Source: CAZNKO01 sp964573855 (GTDB lineage: Bacteria; Patescibacteriota; Patescibacteriia; UBA9934; GWF2-40-263). From it: 19,140 nt of DNA. Below the pieces are notes generated by a model. The model ran no database searches, was not told the DNA's origin, and saw only the letters and a list, made by a program, of their open reading frames with translations. The stretch spans positions 1 to 19,140 of the forward strand of contig CAZNKO010000015.1 of the NCBI GenBank assembly GCA_964573855.1. Direction: 5' to 3'. A program made the translations under genes and the position numbers. Below, in pieces: positions 1 through 12,518 of this stretch (the stretch's first letter is position 1; each line of letters begins with the position of its first letter).

Positions 1-5568
<5,568 letters not shown>

Positions 5569-5603
5569 AGAGAAATTAAAATTTTTCAAACGATTTTGAA
5601 GAA

Positions 5604-5632
5604 ATTTTATCACGTTCCCCATTCATTCGCAA
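5604..5632 (-). promoter_or_regulatory. Promoter of the surface-protein gene
   Basis: On the minus strand TTGCGA (5632-5627), a 17-base spacer and TAAAAT (5609-5604) form a sigma70-type promoter. Transcription should start near 5597, about 30 bases before the ATG at 5568. The short AT-rich leader has no Shine-Dalgarno site. Confidence 0.65.
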
Positions 5633-5691
5633 TTCTTTACGGTGGATAATGAGTGGATACCAACAAAGACCAATAAATCCCTTGATATTCT

Positions 5692-5720
5692 TTGATTTTG
5701 TTCGTTTTGTTTGTTACGAT
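5692..5720 (+). promoter_or_regulatory. Promoter of ileS
   Basis: TTGATT, a 17-base spacer, then TACGAT (5715-5720). The expected start is near 5727, only about 8 bases before the ileS ATG, and no Shine-Dalgarno is visible, so the mRNA looks almost leaderless. It is back-to-back with the surface-protein promoter. Confidence 0.6.
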
Positions 5721-5734
5721 AAGCCGCGTCATCT

Positions 5735-8700
5735 ATGGCGGAATCGCACGGAAGTTGGCCGGAACGTGAAAAGGAAATCCTCGCGTTTTGGGAGAAACAT
5801 TCCATCTTCAAAAAATCCCTTTCCAAAAAAGCGCCGAAAGGGAATTTTGTGTTTTTTGAGGGTCCCCCGACGGCAAACGGCAAGCCGGGGATTCACCATG
5901 CCGAGGCGCGCGCGTTTAAAGATTTGATTCCGCGTTTCCGCACCATGCAGGGATATAAGGTAGAACGCAAAGGCGGTTGGGACACGCATGGCCTGCCGGT
6001 CGAGCTTGAGGTGGAAAAACAGCTCGGGTTCAAGTCGAAGGGGCAGATCGAAGAGTACGGCATCGCGAAGTTCAACGAGAAGTGCAAGGAAAGTGTCTGG
6101 AAGTATCTCGAAGACTGGAAAGAGTTCACACGCCGGCTCGGGTTTTGGGTGGATCTTGAGGATCCGTACGTCACTTATCACCCCGAATACGTCGAGTCGC
6201 TCTGGTGGGTCATCAAACAAATTTGGGACAAGGGGCTTTTGTACCAAGATTATCGCGTGACCCCGCATTGCCCGCGCTGCGGCACGTCTTTGTCGTCTCA
6301 CGAGCTCGCACTTGGATATAAGGAGGTAGAGGATCCGGCCGTGTACGTGAAATTTAAGGTGAAGGGAAAAAAGGATGAATATCTCATCGCTTGGACGACC
6401 ACACCCTGGACACTTCCAGGCAATGTTGCACTCGCGGTAAATCCAGACGTTGATTATGTGAAAGTAAAGGTTTTCGGTTCGACTCAAACACCAAAAGAGG
6501 GAGAAGAATTGCCACCTCTTAAAGAAGAAATCTTAATCATAGCAGCTGACAGGAAACGTATATTAGATCCATTGTTCCATCCAAAAAATATTCAGATCTT
6601 AGGTCACTATAAAGGAAGCGAGTTGGTCGGAATGAAATATGAACAGTTATATCCATTTTGGGAAGACACCATCCAATTAGGAGAGCTCTATCAAACTAAA
6701 AAGACGAAAGGAGAATATAAAGTTTTTGAGGTGTTACCTGGCGATTTCGTCTCAACTGAAGAAGGAACCGGTATCGTTCATACGGCCGTCATGTATGGTG
6801 TTGATGATTTTGAACTCGGAAATCGCTTCGGGATCCCAAAGCATCACATTGTTGGTTTAGACGGGCGATTCATCGAAGGAACCGGATTTTTGGAAGGGAA
6901 GTTCGTCAAAGAGGCCGACAAGGAGATTATAAAAGATTTGAAATCACGCCATCTTTTATTTCGCCATGAAACCGTTACACACTCCTATCCGTTCTGTTGG
7001 CGCTGCAAAACGCCGGTCATCTATTACGCGAAGGATTCTTGGTACATAAAGATGAGTGCCTTGCGCGACAAGATGATCAAGGAGAACAAAAAAATCCATT
7101 GGGAGCCGGAGCACATTCAGGAAGGGCGTTTTGGGGAATGGTTGCGTGAGGTGAAAGACTGGGCGTTTTCACGTGAGCGCTATTGGGGCACCCCGCTTCC
7201 AATTTGGGTGTGTCAGAAATGTGGAGAGAAGAAGTGTGTGGGGAGTTTTGAAGAGCTTGGGGTCCCTTCAAAACCTGCGACAATCTGGACCATGCGGCAC
7301 GGCGCTTCAAAGAAAAACAATCCGAGGATCATTCAAGGGAATGTAAAGGATAGTCATAAATACGGATTGACACCGGAAGGGGCTGAACAAGTTGAGCAGT
7401 CAGCGCAATCTTTGAAAGGAAAGATTGATCTTATTTTAAGCTCTGATTTTGGTCGCGCCCGCGAGACAGCCGAAATTGTCCAAAAAATAACCGGGGCAGA
7501 AGTGTTTTTTGATGAGGATCTTTGGGAAATTCAAACCCCAGATTGGGAAGGGCAACTCGTGGAGGATATTGAAAAGCAGCTCGGTAACAGGATCCCGCTC
7601 GATCTTCGATTGGGCGGCGGGGAAAATTATCTGGAAGTCCGTGAGCGAATGCAACGGGCGGTGCAAAGAGCCCTTCGACGTTTCCCCGGTAAACATATCT
7701 TGTTTGTTTCTCATGGAGATCCGCTATGGATATTGAAATGGTCTTATTCCAGTATTCCAGAAGCGGATTATCATACGACCACCTATCCACAAAAGGGCAT
7801 TGCGGAATCGATAGATGTTCCAGTCGATTTTGATCCGCATCGGCCGACAGTGGACGATATTATTTTGAAGTGTAAAAAGTGCGGAGGGAAGGCCAAGCGC
7901 GTGCCGGACGTCTGCGACGTCTGGTTTGATTCTGGCTGCATGCCGTATGCGCAGTGGCATTACCCGTTTGAGAACAAGGAAAAGATCGACCCTTCGACAA
8001 AGCTCAGGGCAGGTAAGGCACAGGCGTACCCAGCGGATTATATTTCTGAAGCGATTGACCAGACGCGCGGGTGGTTTTATACGCTTCTCGCTGTCGCGGC
8101 TCTCCTTGGAAAGGAGCGACCATACAAAAATGTGATCTGTCTCGGGCTCGTGCTGGATGCGAAAGGCAAGAAAATGTCTAAATCGCTCGGGAATATCGTG
8201 GATCCCATGGAAATGATTGGCAAATATGGCGCCGATGCCGTGCGTTGGTACATGTACACCGTGAACCAACCGGGAGACAGCAAGCGGTTTGATGAAAAAG
8301 ATCTGGCAGACATTGTGCGTAAGAATTTCAACATTCTTTTGAACGTGGAGAATTTCTACAGCACATACGCCTCTCCCGTCATTGCGAGGAGCGAAGCGAC
8401 GAAGCAATCCCATGAGATTGCTTCGGCCTCGCGAAAGCTCGGCCTCGCAATGACGAAGAACGTCTTGGATCGTTGGATTTTGGCTCGTCTCCACAAGTTG
8501 ATTGCGACCGCGACGGACTCTCTTGAGAATTACAAAGTTACAGAGCCCGCCCGTGATCTTGGAGAATTCGTGAACGATCTCTCAACCTGGTGGCTTCGTC
8601 GGAGCCGCGATCGGTTTAAGGGATACCCCCCTTCATCCCCCCTTAGTAAGGGGGGAAAGAGGGGGGTAGAGGATACGGACAAACAAACGGCATTGTCCGT

Positions 8701-9397
8701 CCTGCATGATTGTCTTCTGACGACCACGAAACTTCTTGCCCCATTCACACCTTTCTTAGCTGAAGATATGTATCGACGGCTTGGCGGAGAAGAGGAATCC
8801 GTACACTTGGAGAGCTGGCCGAAGGTGGAGAAGAAATACGTCGACGAGAAACTTCTTGAAGAAATGGGTCGTGTGCGCTCCATCGTCTCGCGTGCGCTCG
8901 AGCGGCGCGCGGAGGCGGGGCGCAATGTGCGTCAGGCGCTCGCGCGCATGACCGTGAGGCTCCCGGAAGGGAAATTGGACGCGGCGTATCTTGATCTTTT
9001 GAAAGATGAAGTGAATGTGAAGGAAGTGGAAGTGAAGGAGGGGGAGTACGCGGTGGAGCTTGATCTGAATTTGACGCCGGAGTTGGTTCGCGAGGGCACG
9101 ATCCGGGAGATTATCCGCCGCGTGAACGCCATGCGAAAAAATGCAAAGCTTTCGATCCAAGATCGGATCGAGTTGTTCATCGAAAGCAAGGAATCGGAGA
9201 TCGCGAAAGCGCTTGAAGAACACCGCGACGACCTTCTCTCCGGAACCCTCTCCTCTGATCTCCGTACGTCCGGGAACAAACCCGCAAACGCCGAATCGTT
9301 CCGCGTGAACGAATTCGACGTGACGGTTGGATTTGAGAAGCCCGGCGGAGCCGGATCCCTGCCCGTCCGGCAGGCGGGCGGCTTTGCCGGAAAATAA
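5735..9397 (+). CDS. ileS: Isoleucyl-tRNA synthetase with inserted histidine-phosphatase domain
   Basis: Charges tRNA-Ile with isoleucine in the cytoplasm. At 1220 aa it is clearly longer than the roughly 1040 aa usual for this family. The nucleotide-binding motif is in the PPTANGKPGIHH form (residues 44-55; HIGH replaced by GIHH). Next come 'GGWDTHGLPVE', the zinc knuckle CPRCG, the editing-domain signatures TTTPWTLPGN and GTGIVHTAVMYGVDDFE, a second knuckle CKKCGG, 'DVWFDSG', 'DQTRGWF' and KMSKS (813-817), followed by the anticodon-binding domain. Between the first half of the catalytic domain and 'FDPHRP' sits about 175 aa of histidine phosphatase (RHG at 521-523, SHGD with His660). Four small dispersed palindromes are translated in frame (7990, 8378, 8624, 9358), the last forming the C-terminus. 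The tRNA-synthetase assignment is secure; the role of the insert is unknown. Confidence 0.97.
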   Translation: MAESHGSWPEREKEILAFWEKHSIFKKSLSKKAPKGNFVFFEGPPTANGKPGIHHAEARAFKDLIPRFRTMQGYKVERKGGWDTHGLPVELEVEKQLGFKSKGQIEEYGIAKFNEKCKESVWKYLEDWKEFTRRLGFWVDLEDPYVTYHPEYVESLWWVIKQIWDKGLLYQDYRVTPHCPRCGTSLSSHELALGYKEVEDPAVYVKFKVKGKKDEYLIAWTTTPWTLPGNVALAVNPDVDYVKVKVFGSTQTPKEGEELPPLKEEILIIAADRKRILDPLFHPKNIQILGHYKGSELVGMKYEQLYPFWEDTIQLGELYQTKKTKGEYKVFEVLPGDFVSTEEGTGIVHTAVMYGVDDFELGNRFGIPKHHIVGLDGRFIEGTGFLEGKFVKEADKEIIKDLKSRHLLFRHETVTHSYPFCWRCKTPVIYYAKDSWYIKMSALRDKMIKENKKIHWEPEHIQEGRFGEWLREVKDWAFSRERYWGTPLPIWVCQKCGEKKCVGSFEELGVPSKPATIWTMRHGASKKNNPRIIQGNVKDSHKYGLTPEGAEQVEQSAQSLKGKIDLILSSDFGRARETAEIVQKITGAEVFFDEDLWEIQTPDWEGQLVEDIEKQLGNRIPLDLRLGGGENYLEVRERMQRAVQRALRRFPGKHILFVSHGDPLWILKWSYSSIPEADYHTTTYPQKGIAESIDVPVDFDPHRPTVDDIILKCKKCGGKAKRVPDVCDVWFDSGCMPYAQWHYPFENKEKIDPSTKLRAGKAQAYPADYISEAIDQTRGWFYTLLAVAALLGKERPYKNVICLGLVLDAKGKKMSKSLGNIVDPMEMIGKYGADAVRWYMYTVNQPGDSKRFDEKDLADIVRKNFNILLNVENFYSTYASPVIARSEATKQSHEIASASRKLGLAMTKNVLDRWILARLHKLIATATDSLENYKVTEPARDLGEFVNDLSTWWLRRSRDRFKGYPPSSPLSKGGKRGVEDTDKQTALSVLHDCLLTTTKLLAPFTPFLAEDMYRRLGGEEESVHLESWPKVEKKYVDEKLLEEMGRVRSIVSRALERRAEAGRNVRQALARMTVRLPEGKLDAAYLDLLKDEVNVKEVEVKEGEYAVELDLNLTPELVREGTIREIIRRVNAMRKNAKLSIQDRIELFIESKESEIAKALEEHRDDLLSGTLSSDLRTSGNKPANAESFRVNEFDVTVGFEKPGGAGSLPVRQAGGFAGK
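7263..7800 (+). other. Histidine-phosphatase (phosphoglycerate-mutase-like) domain inside IleRS
   Basis: Roughly residues 511-688 of IleRS. They contain the family signatures in order: TMRHGAS with the nucleophile-type His522, 'LTPEGAEQVEQSA', 'ILSSDFGRARETAEIV', an acidic 'DLWEIQTPDWEG' segment and 'ILFVSHGDP' with the second catalytic His660. All expected catalytic residues are present, so the domain could be active. Codons here look more AT-rich than in the flanking IleRS sequence, by eye. Confidence 0.85.
7990..8013 (+). repeat. Dispersed repeat inside ileS (PSTKLRAG type)
   Basis: CCCTTCGACAAAGCTCAGGG followed by CAGG. This matches a small repeat I recall from many CPR genomes, read here as DPSTKLRAG. 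It sits between 'HYPFENKEKI' and 'YPADYISEAIDQTRG', a loop that is shorter in ordinary IleRS. Confidence 0.65.
8378..8454 (+). repeat. Palindromic REP-like element inside ileS (VIARSEATKQS type)
   Basis: A 77-base element with perfect 12-base terminal inverted repeats, GTCATTGCGAGG (8378-8389) and CCTCGCAATGAC (8443-8454). It is read in frame as 'VIARSEATKQS...GLAMT', about 26 residues placed before 'VLDRWILARL' of the anticodon-binding domain. Confidence 0.85.
8624..8668 (+). repeat. Palindromic element inside ileS (PLSKGGKRG type)
   Basis: Two nested inverted repeats: TACCCCCC/GGGGGGTA on the outside and CCCCCCTT-AGT-AAGGGGGG (8637-8655) inside. In frame it encodes YPPSSPLSKGGKRGV, an extra loop after 'RRSRDRFKG'. 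Confidence 0.85.
9358..9378 (+). repeat. Dispersed repeat at the ileS 3' end (LPVRQAGG type)
   Basis: A 21-base GC-rich palindromic repeat, CCTGCCCGTCCGGCAGGCGG plus one G, read as LPVRQAGG. It lies 17 bases before the ileS stop, so the native C-terminus has been replaced or extended by repeat sequence. Confidence 0.7.
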
Positions 9398-9400
9398 TGG

Positions 9401-9406
9401 TATACT
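9401..9406 (+). promoter_or_regulatory. Extended -10 element for the TrmB-like gene
   Basis: TGG-TATACT lies 9 bases before the ATG at 9416 and just after the ileS stop. No clear -35 is seen; the TG extension may compensate. The transcript would be leaderless or nearly so. Confidence 0.5.
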
Positions 9407-9415
9407 CCAATCACT

Positions 9416-10192
9416 ATGGCCACGGATATTTTGAAACTTTTTACCTCCCTCGGCCTGACCGCCACGGAATCCAAAGTGTATTTGGCGAGTTTGAGTTTGG
9501 GGCCGACGAGCGTGCAGGAAATTGCGAAAAAAGCGAAACTCTCTCGCACCGCCACGTACGCCGCGATCGAGGTGCTGCAGCAGCGCGGGCTTATGTCGAC
9601 CCATGAACGAGGGAAAAAGAATTACTTTTCCGCCGAGGAACCGGAAAACGCGCTGGCACAATTTCGGGGCCACGTGAAGCAAATGGAGGAGCAGATCGCC
9701 GTCTTGGAGCGCGCGCTTCCGGAAGTCAAAATGATGGCCGGCGGTGAACGCCCCTCGGTTCGGTTTTATGAAGGCATAGAAGCGCTGTATGCGGTGTTCA
9801 GAGACGTGGATAAACTTCATCCCGAGTTTATGTATGAAGTGGCGAATTTGGATGATGTATATTCCTTTCTTGACTCAAAAATTTTAACCGACGCGCGGAA
9901 ACTGCTTGATCCAAAAAAGACACGCGTCAGGATTTTGCACCGGGGAGCTATTCGAACGCCGAATCCGGATATAGAATTCCGCGAGCTTCCTCAAAAGTTC
10001 GGTGAGTTTCATGGGGACATCTGGTTATATGGAAACCGTGTCGCCTTTGTAACGTTCGTTGGGAAGATCGTCACGATTATTATTGAAAGCGAACCGTTTT
10101 CTTCCACCGCAAGAGTCCTGTTTGATGTTGCGTGGAACGCCTCGCACCCATCTCAAACCTTACCAGTTTCGGATAAAAAGAAAACGTCCTGA
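9416..10192 (+). CDS. TrmB-family transcriptional regulator
   Basis: 258 aa. The N-terminus is a winged helix-turn-helix of the TrmB type (residues about 8-65: 'LGLTATESKVYLASLSLGP', then 'VQEIAKKAKLSRTATYAAI' and 'LQQRGLMSTHERGKKNYFS'). A short coiled-coil follows (about 78-105, 'HVKQMEEQIAVLERALPEV'), and then a ~140-aa effector-type region ('SVRFYEGIEALYAVFRD' onward). TrmB proteins often sense sugars or other small ligands, but nothing in the neighbourhood gives the ligand here. The start at 9416 is set by the -10 box 9 bases upstream. The last codons (KKKTS) overlap the terminator of the oppositely oriented small RNA. Confidence 0.88.
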   Translation: MATDILKLFTSLGLTATESKVYLASLSLGPTSVQEIAKKAKLSRTATYAAIEVLQQRGLMSTHERGKKNYFSAEEPENALAQFRGHVKQMEEQIAVLERALPEVKMMAGGERPSVRFYEGIEALYAVFRDVDKLHPEFMYEVANLDDVYSFLDSKILTDARKLLDPKKTRVRILHRGAIRTPNPDIEFRELPQKFGEFHGDIWLYGNRVAFVTFVGKIVTIIIESEPFSSTARVLFDVAWNASHPSQTLPVSDKKKTS

Positions 10193-10217
10193 CCGCGCGT
10201 ACCGCGAGCAGGACGTT
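10175..10217 (-). terminator. Rho-independent terminator of the micro-ORF RNA
   Basis: On the minus strand AACGTCCTG pairs with CAGGACGTT around a GC-rich loop and is followed by TTTTCTTTTT. It overlaps the stop codon and last codons of the TrmB-like gene on the other strand. Confidence 0.8.
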
Positions 10218-10223
10218 CCCCGT

Positions 10224-10238
10224 TTAGCCGCCGTTCAT
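10224..10238 (-). CDS. Micro-ORF 2 (Met-Asn-Gly-Gly-stop)
   Basis: ATGAACGGCGGCTAA preceded by CCAGGAGGTGTCGCC. It shares the AGGAGGT...CGCCATG..CGGCGGCTA pattern with micro-ORF 1 while the sequence between the two copies is unrelated, so the SD-start-GlyGly-stop block itself appears to be the repeated unit. Confidence 0.4.
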   Translation of the reverse strand: MNGG

Positions 10239-10412
10239 GGCGACACCTCCTGGGTAAGGGTTTGACAGCGACACCATACTACCTACCGAAGAGCAACTTC
10301 TTGTTAACTCCTTCGATGAATGAAACACGTACCACGTTCACTTTCGCGATCAGGCACGCACTTCGGTGTCGTGTCATCTCCACAACCCAGAAAAGCTGGA
10401 TCGGGGTAGACG

Positions 10413-10427
10413 CTAGCCGCCGCCCAT
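10413..10427 (-). CDS. Micro-ORF 1 (Met-Gly-Gly-Gly-stop)
   Basis: ATGGGCGGCGGCTAG preceded by AAAGGAGGT, with 5 bases between AGGAGG and ATG. The ribosome site is one of the best in the window, yet the frame is only four codons. It is kept because a near-identical unit recurs 190 bases downstream. Confidence 0.4.
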   Translation of the reverse strand: MGGG

Positions 10428-10494
10428 GGCGACCTCCTTTGGCTGGTTGTCCAGCCGATAGCGCGCTTTCCTCCGTGGATTGCGCGTGAGGCTA

Positions 10495-10523
10495 AGATTA
10501 GCAGATAATTGATTTTTTGTCAA
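10495..10523 (-). promoter_or_regulatory. Promoter of the micro-ORF RNA
   Basis: Minus-strand TTGACA (10523-10518), a 17-base spacer, then TGC-TAATCT (-10 at 10500-10495 with a TG extension). The -35 is a perfect consensus. Expected start near 10488. Confidence 0.75.
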
Positions 10524-10629
10524 GAGGAATTGGACACTTTTCCTCTTTTTAGTTTATAGTTAGTATTATAATAAAGAACAATATAAATAGCTAAAATTAG
10601 CCTAAATATAGTAATCTGTACTTAAACTC

Positions 10630-10658
10630 TTGACAATATTTCCCCATTGTGATAGTCT
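10630..10658 (+). promoter_or_regulatory. Promoter of the GC-rich operon
   Basis: TTGACA, a 17-base spacer and TAGTCT. It diverges from the micro-ORF RNA promoter across an AT-rich stretch (10500-10630). The -10 resembles the TAATCT of its partner. Expected start near 10665. Confidence 0.7.
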
Positions 10659-10664
10659 GGTTTG

Positions 10665-11110
10665 TCCAGCGCTGAAAGACGCGCCGGCACCTTCTGGAAG
10701 ATCCGTGGCAGATCCGTCCCCGTTCCGAGAGATGGCAGGAAAGATTTCTTGCCCTGGAAATGCCCACGCTCCTCTGGAGCCAGAGGAGGATCCATTCACA
10801 ATTGACTCCGGGATTTCCGTCCCGGGACCCAGCTCCGCTTTTACTGAGGAGAGAAGCGGAACTGCGTCCTGGGACGGAAGAATGGCACTTCATAAACGTT
10901 TTGGTGGGGGAAAGAGGGAGGTGAAACGGCACAAGGATTCAAGCGCCATGCCCAACGGAACTGATGGCCGCGCCAATAGCAGCTGTGGGCGGCATAGACG
11001 GCGCAATCAATCGAGGTTTCCATGCCTCGTGAAAATCCGGGCTTTCAAGGTTCCGCGGCCCCCCGGCGTGAAGACATAAATTGGGGGTTCCTATCCGCAA
11101 AGGAGGGTTC
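10665..11110 (+). promoter_or_regulatory. Long structured 5' leader
   Basis: About 445 bases separate the promoter from the first convincing start codon. Clear hairpins: CTCCTCTG-GAGC-CAGAGGAG (10769-10788); CCGGGA/TCCCGG (10808-10825); TCCGCTT/AAGCGGA (10834-10860), which sits inside a longer-range helix GTCCCGGG (10819-10826) with CCTGGGAC (10868-10875). The second hairpin and the long helix use the same bases, so they are mutually exclusive, as in a switch. No known riboswitch consensus was recognised. A 115-aa frame (10732-11079) crosses it, but its composition is not convincing as a protein. Confidence 0.45.
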
Positions 11111-11311
11111 ATGAGCTACGCGGAGGCTCGGCAGGTGCTTTACCTGGCGCAAAGCCGCGGCGGCTCTCACCCGCGGCTTTCCGAGGCGCTCGCCTGCCTC
11201 GGCATCGTTCCGGAGAAATTCCGGTCGCTGATGAGCGCGGCGCGGCAGGTCGAGAAGGGCCGAAAGCCCTTCGAGATCTGCACCCCGTCCGGCTGCGGGG
11301 TACGCGTCTAA
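11111..11311 (+). CDS. Small hypothetical protein (66 aa)
   Basis: Starts MSYAEARQVLYLAQSR, 4 bases after AAAGGAGGGTTC, a strong Shine-Dalgarno site, which is why I prefer it over the ATG at 11081. The protein is basic and mostly helical-looking ('RLSEALACLGIVPEKFRSL', 'ARQVEKGRKPFEI'), with two cysteines near the C-terminus (ICTPSGCG). No transmembrane segment or known domain was recognised. It is first in the GC-rich operon and is followed by 250 bases of hairpins and then the DIP1984-like gene. Codons favour G/C at the third position, as in that gene and unlike ileS. Confidence 0.6.
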   Translation: MSYAEARQVLYLAQSRGGSHPRLSEALACLGIVPEKFRSLMSAARQVEKGRKPFEICTPSGCGVRV

Positions 11312-11561
11312 CAACGCGTCGACATCATAGCTCGGGGGAAACCTGCGAGCAACGGAGCAAAATCGTGTCTCCGTGCCGAAGACGTGGCGATTCCATGCAA
11401 CGCCTGAATTCATGGAGACGCGCCCGGAGCAGTTCATCGCTCCGGGGTTCGACCGAACCCTTGAGAATGGTCTCGAGGGTTTCGAGAACAAAATCGTCCC
11501 GCAGGTGCGGGGCGTCCGCTCACCAGGCGGCCTTATGCGCCACTGGCGCGAGGAGGAAAAC
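11312..11561 (+). other. Structured spacer between the two operon genes
   Basis: No convincing gene. Hairpins include CCGGAGC/GCTCCGG (11424-11445), directly followed by GGGTTC-GACC-GAACCC (11445-11460). An upstream in-frame ATG (11373) exists but lacks a ribosome site, so the downstream gene is started at 11562. Confidence 0.5.
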
Positions 11562-12065
11562 ATGGCCGCCATTACCGTTGCAAAGGCTCTCCGTCAGGGC
11601 AAGCAGTTGAAGGGCACCATCGCCACGCTGCGTGCGCGGCTCGGGACGACCACGTCCTGGGTGGAGGGCAAGCCGTCCGCCTTCAAGTTCGAAGAGACCC
11701 TCGCGGCGCACGACAAGGCCGTCGAGGAGCTCACGAAGCTGAAGGCGGCCATCGCGGCCTCCAACGCCACGACCGAGGTGGAGCACCGCGGCCGGACCAT
11801 GTCCGTCGCGGAGGCCATCCACCGCATGTCCGAGCTCAAGGGGCGGCTCGACATGTACCAGGGCTTTCAGCTCCGCTCCGGGAAGGAGCGCGGGGACCTC
11901 ACCAGCTACGACGCCCACAACCGGCCGGTCTACGAGCCGGTCGAGTGGAAGTCGGCGCTGTCCGAGCCCGAGCGCGCCGCGAAGCTCGACGAGATCCGCA
12001 AGGAGCTCGAAGAGCTGAACGAGGCGCTCGAGGAGGCCAACCACCGCACCAAGGTGGAGGCCTAG
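11562..12065 (+). CDS. DIP1984-like (DUF6847) coiled-coil protein
   Basis: 167 aa, beginning MAAITVAKALRQGKQLKG after a strong AGGAGG site (gap of 5). It resembles the DIP1984 family: N-terminal 'A.AL..RA.L...' helix, 'LTKLKAAIAASNATTEV' (about 57-73), a helix 'SVAEAIHRMSELKGRLDM', and C-terminal 'LDEIRKELEELNEALEEAN' then HRTKVE (about 142-166). The two N-x-x-T-x-V/E half-motifs give the internal symmetry typical of the family. The function of the family is unknown. The protein is highly charged, soluble and largely coiled-coil. Codon third positions are strongly G/C, unlike the flanking chromosomal genes, which hints at transfer or very high expression. Family call made from memory. Confidence 0.7.
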   Translation: MAAITVAKALRQGKQLKGTIATLRARLGTTTSWVEGKPSAFKFEETLAAHDKAVEELTKLKAAIAASNATTEVEHRGRTMSVAEAIHRMSELKGRLDMYQGFQLRSGKERGDLTSYDAHNRPVYEPVEWKSALSEPERAAKLDEIRKELEELNEALEEANHRTKVEA

Positions 12066-12518
12066 TCCTCGACCGGTTGGACGGCAGAGCCGGAAGGTTT
12101 GCGCGGTGCCTGGGGTCTCTCTGGACCAGGTGACGCGACAGATGATTCGACGCTTCCGCGTCGAAGATCAGTCGTCTCGCGACGACTATACATGAAGCCA
12201 CCGACGCCGACGCCGAACGGTCCATTCCGAGGGTTCAAGATTCAGACCCGTCAGGAATAAGGACTTACGGCTTACGGCACAGGATTCAAGGCTTATGTAC
12301 ATCTGGTCCGACCGGTTCTGACCGTCCGTTCCTTCAACGAACGCGGCAGGTGGCGCGGCACCGGAGCCGGCTCCTCGTTTGCAGGAGTGAAGAATCTCTG
12401 GGAAAGATAGGGGCCTCGGCACGGTGTGGGGTGCCGCCGTTGACGGTCGGGTCCGTCTGGAAGATTCCTGGATCCGGAACCCGCACCGAGATCTAGACCG
12501 CGCACTTTCTTCTTACAC
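12066..12518 (+). other. Hairpin-rich 3' region of the operon
   Basis: No convincing gene in 450 bases. Three hairpins in a row: CCTGG.../...CCAGG (12109-12130), TTCGACGC-TTCC-GCGTCGAA (12146-12165) and AGTCGTC-TCGC-GACGACT (12170-12187). A 22-codon frame starting at 12192 has no ribosome site. The rest is GC-rich with minor self-complementarity. It may be a long 3' untranslated region or a separate structured RNA. Confidence 0.45.

Larger units (their letters stand above)
10175..10488 (-). ncRNA. Candidate ~310-nt RNA carrying two micro-ORFs
   Basis: The limits are set by a promoter (10523-10495) and a terminator (10217-10175), both on the minus strand. Inside are two strong Shine-Dalgarno sites, each followed by a 4-codon ORF: Met-Gly-Gly-Gly-stop and Met-Asn-Gly-Gly-stop. 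A 6-bp hairpin (GGCTGG-ACAA-CCAGCC) sits just before the first SD. There is no longer conserved-looking reading frame. It could be a regulatory RNA, a tiny-peptide mRNA or an attenuator-like leader. I do not recognise it as any known RNA family. Confidence 0.6.

Noticed and set aside
8756..9820. 354-aa minus-strand frame
   Set aside because: Runs opposite the C-terminus of ileS and the TrmB-like gene, both well supported; His/Arg/Phe-rich shadow.
10630..11079. 149-aa plus-strand frame (115 aa from the ATG at 10732)
   Set aside because: Its first codon overlaps the -35 promoter box, the internal ATG has only a weak ribosome site, the composition is Arg/Ser/Pro/Gly-rich without domain pattern, and strong hairpins run through it; a structured leader explains it better.
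12192..12260. 22-codon frame beginning MKPPTPTPNG
   Set aside because: No Shine-Dalgarno, no promoter and no repeated or conserved pattern visible; too short to support alone.
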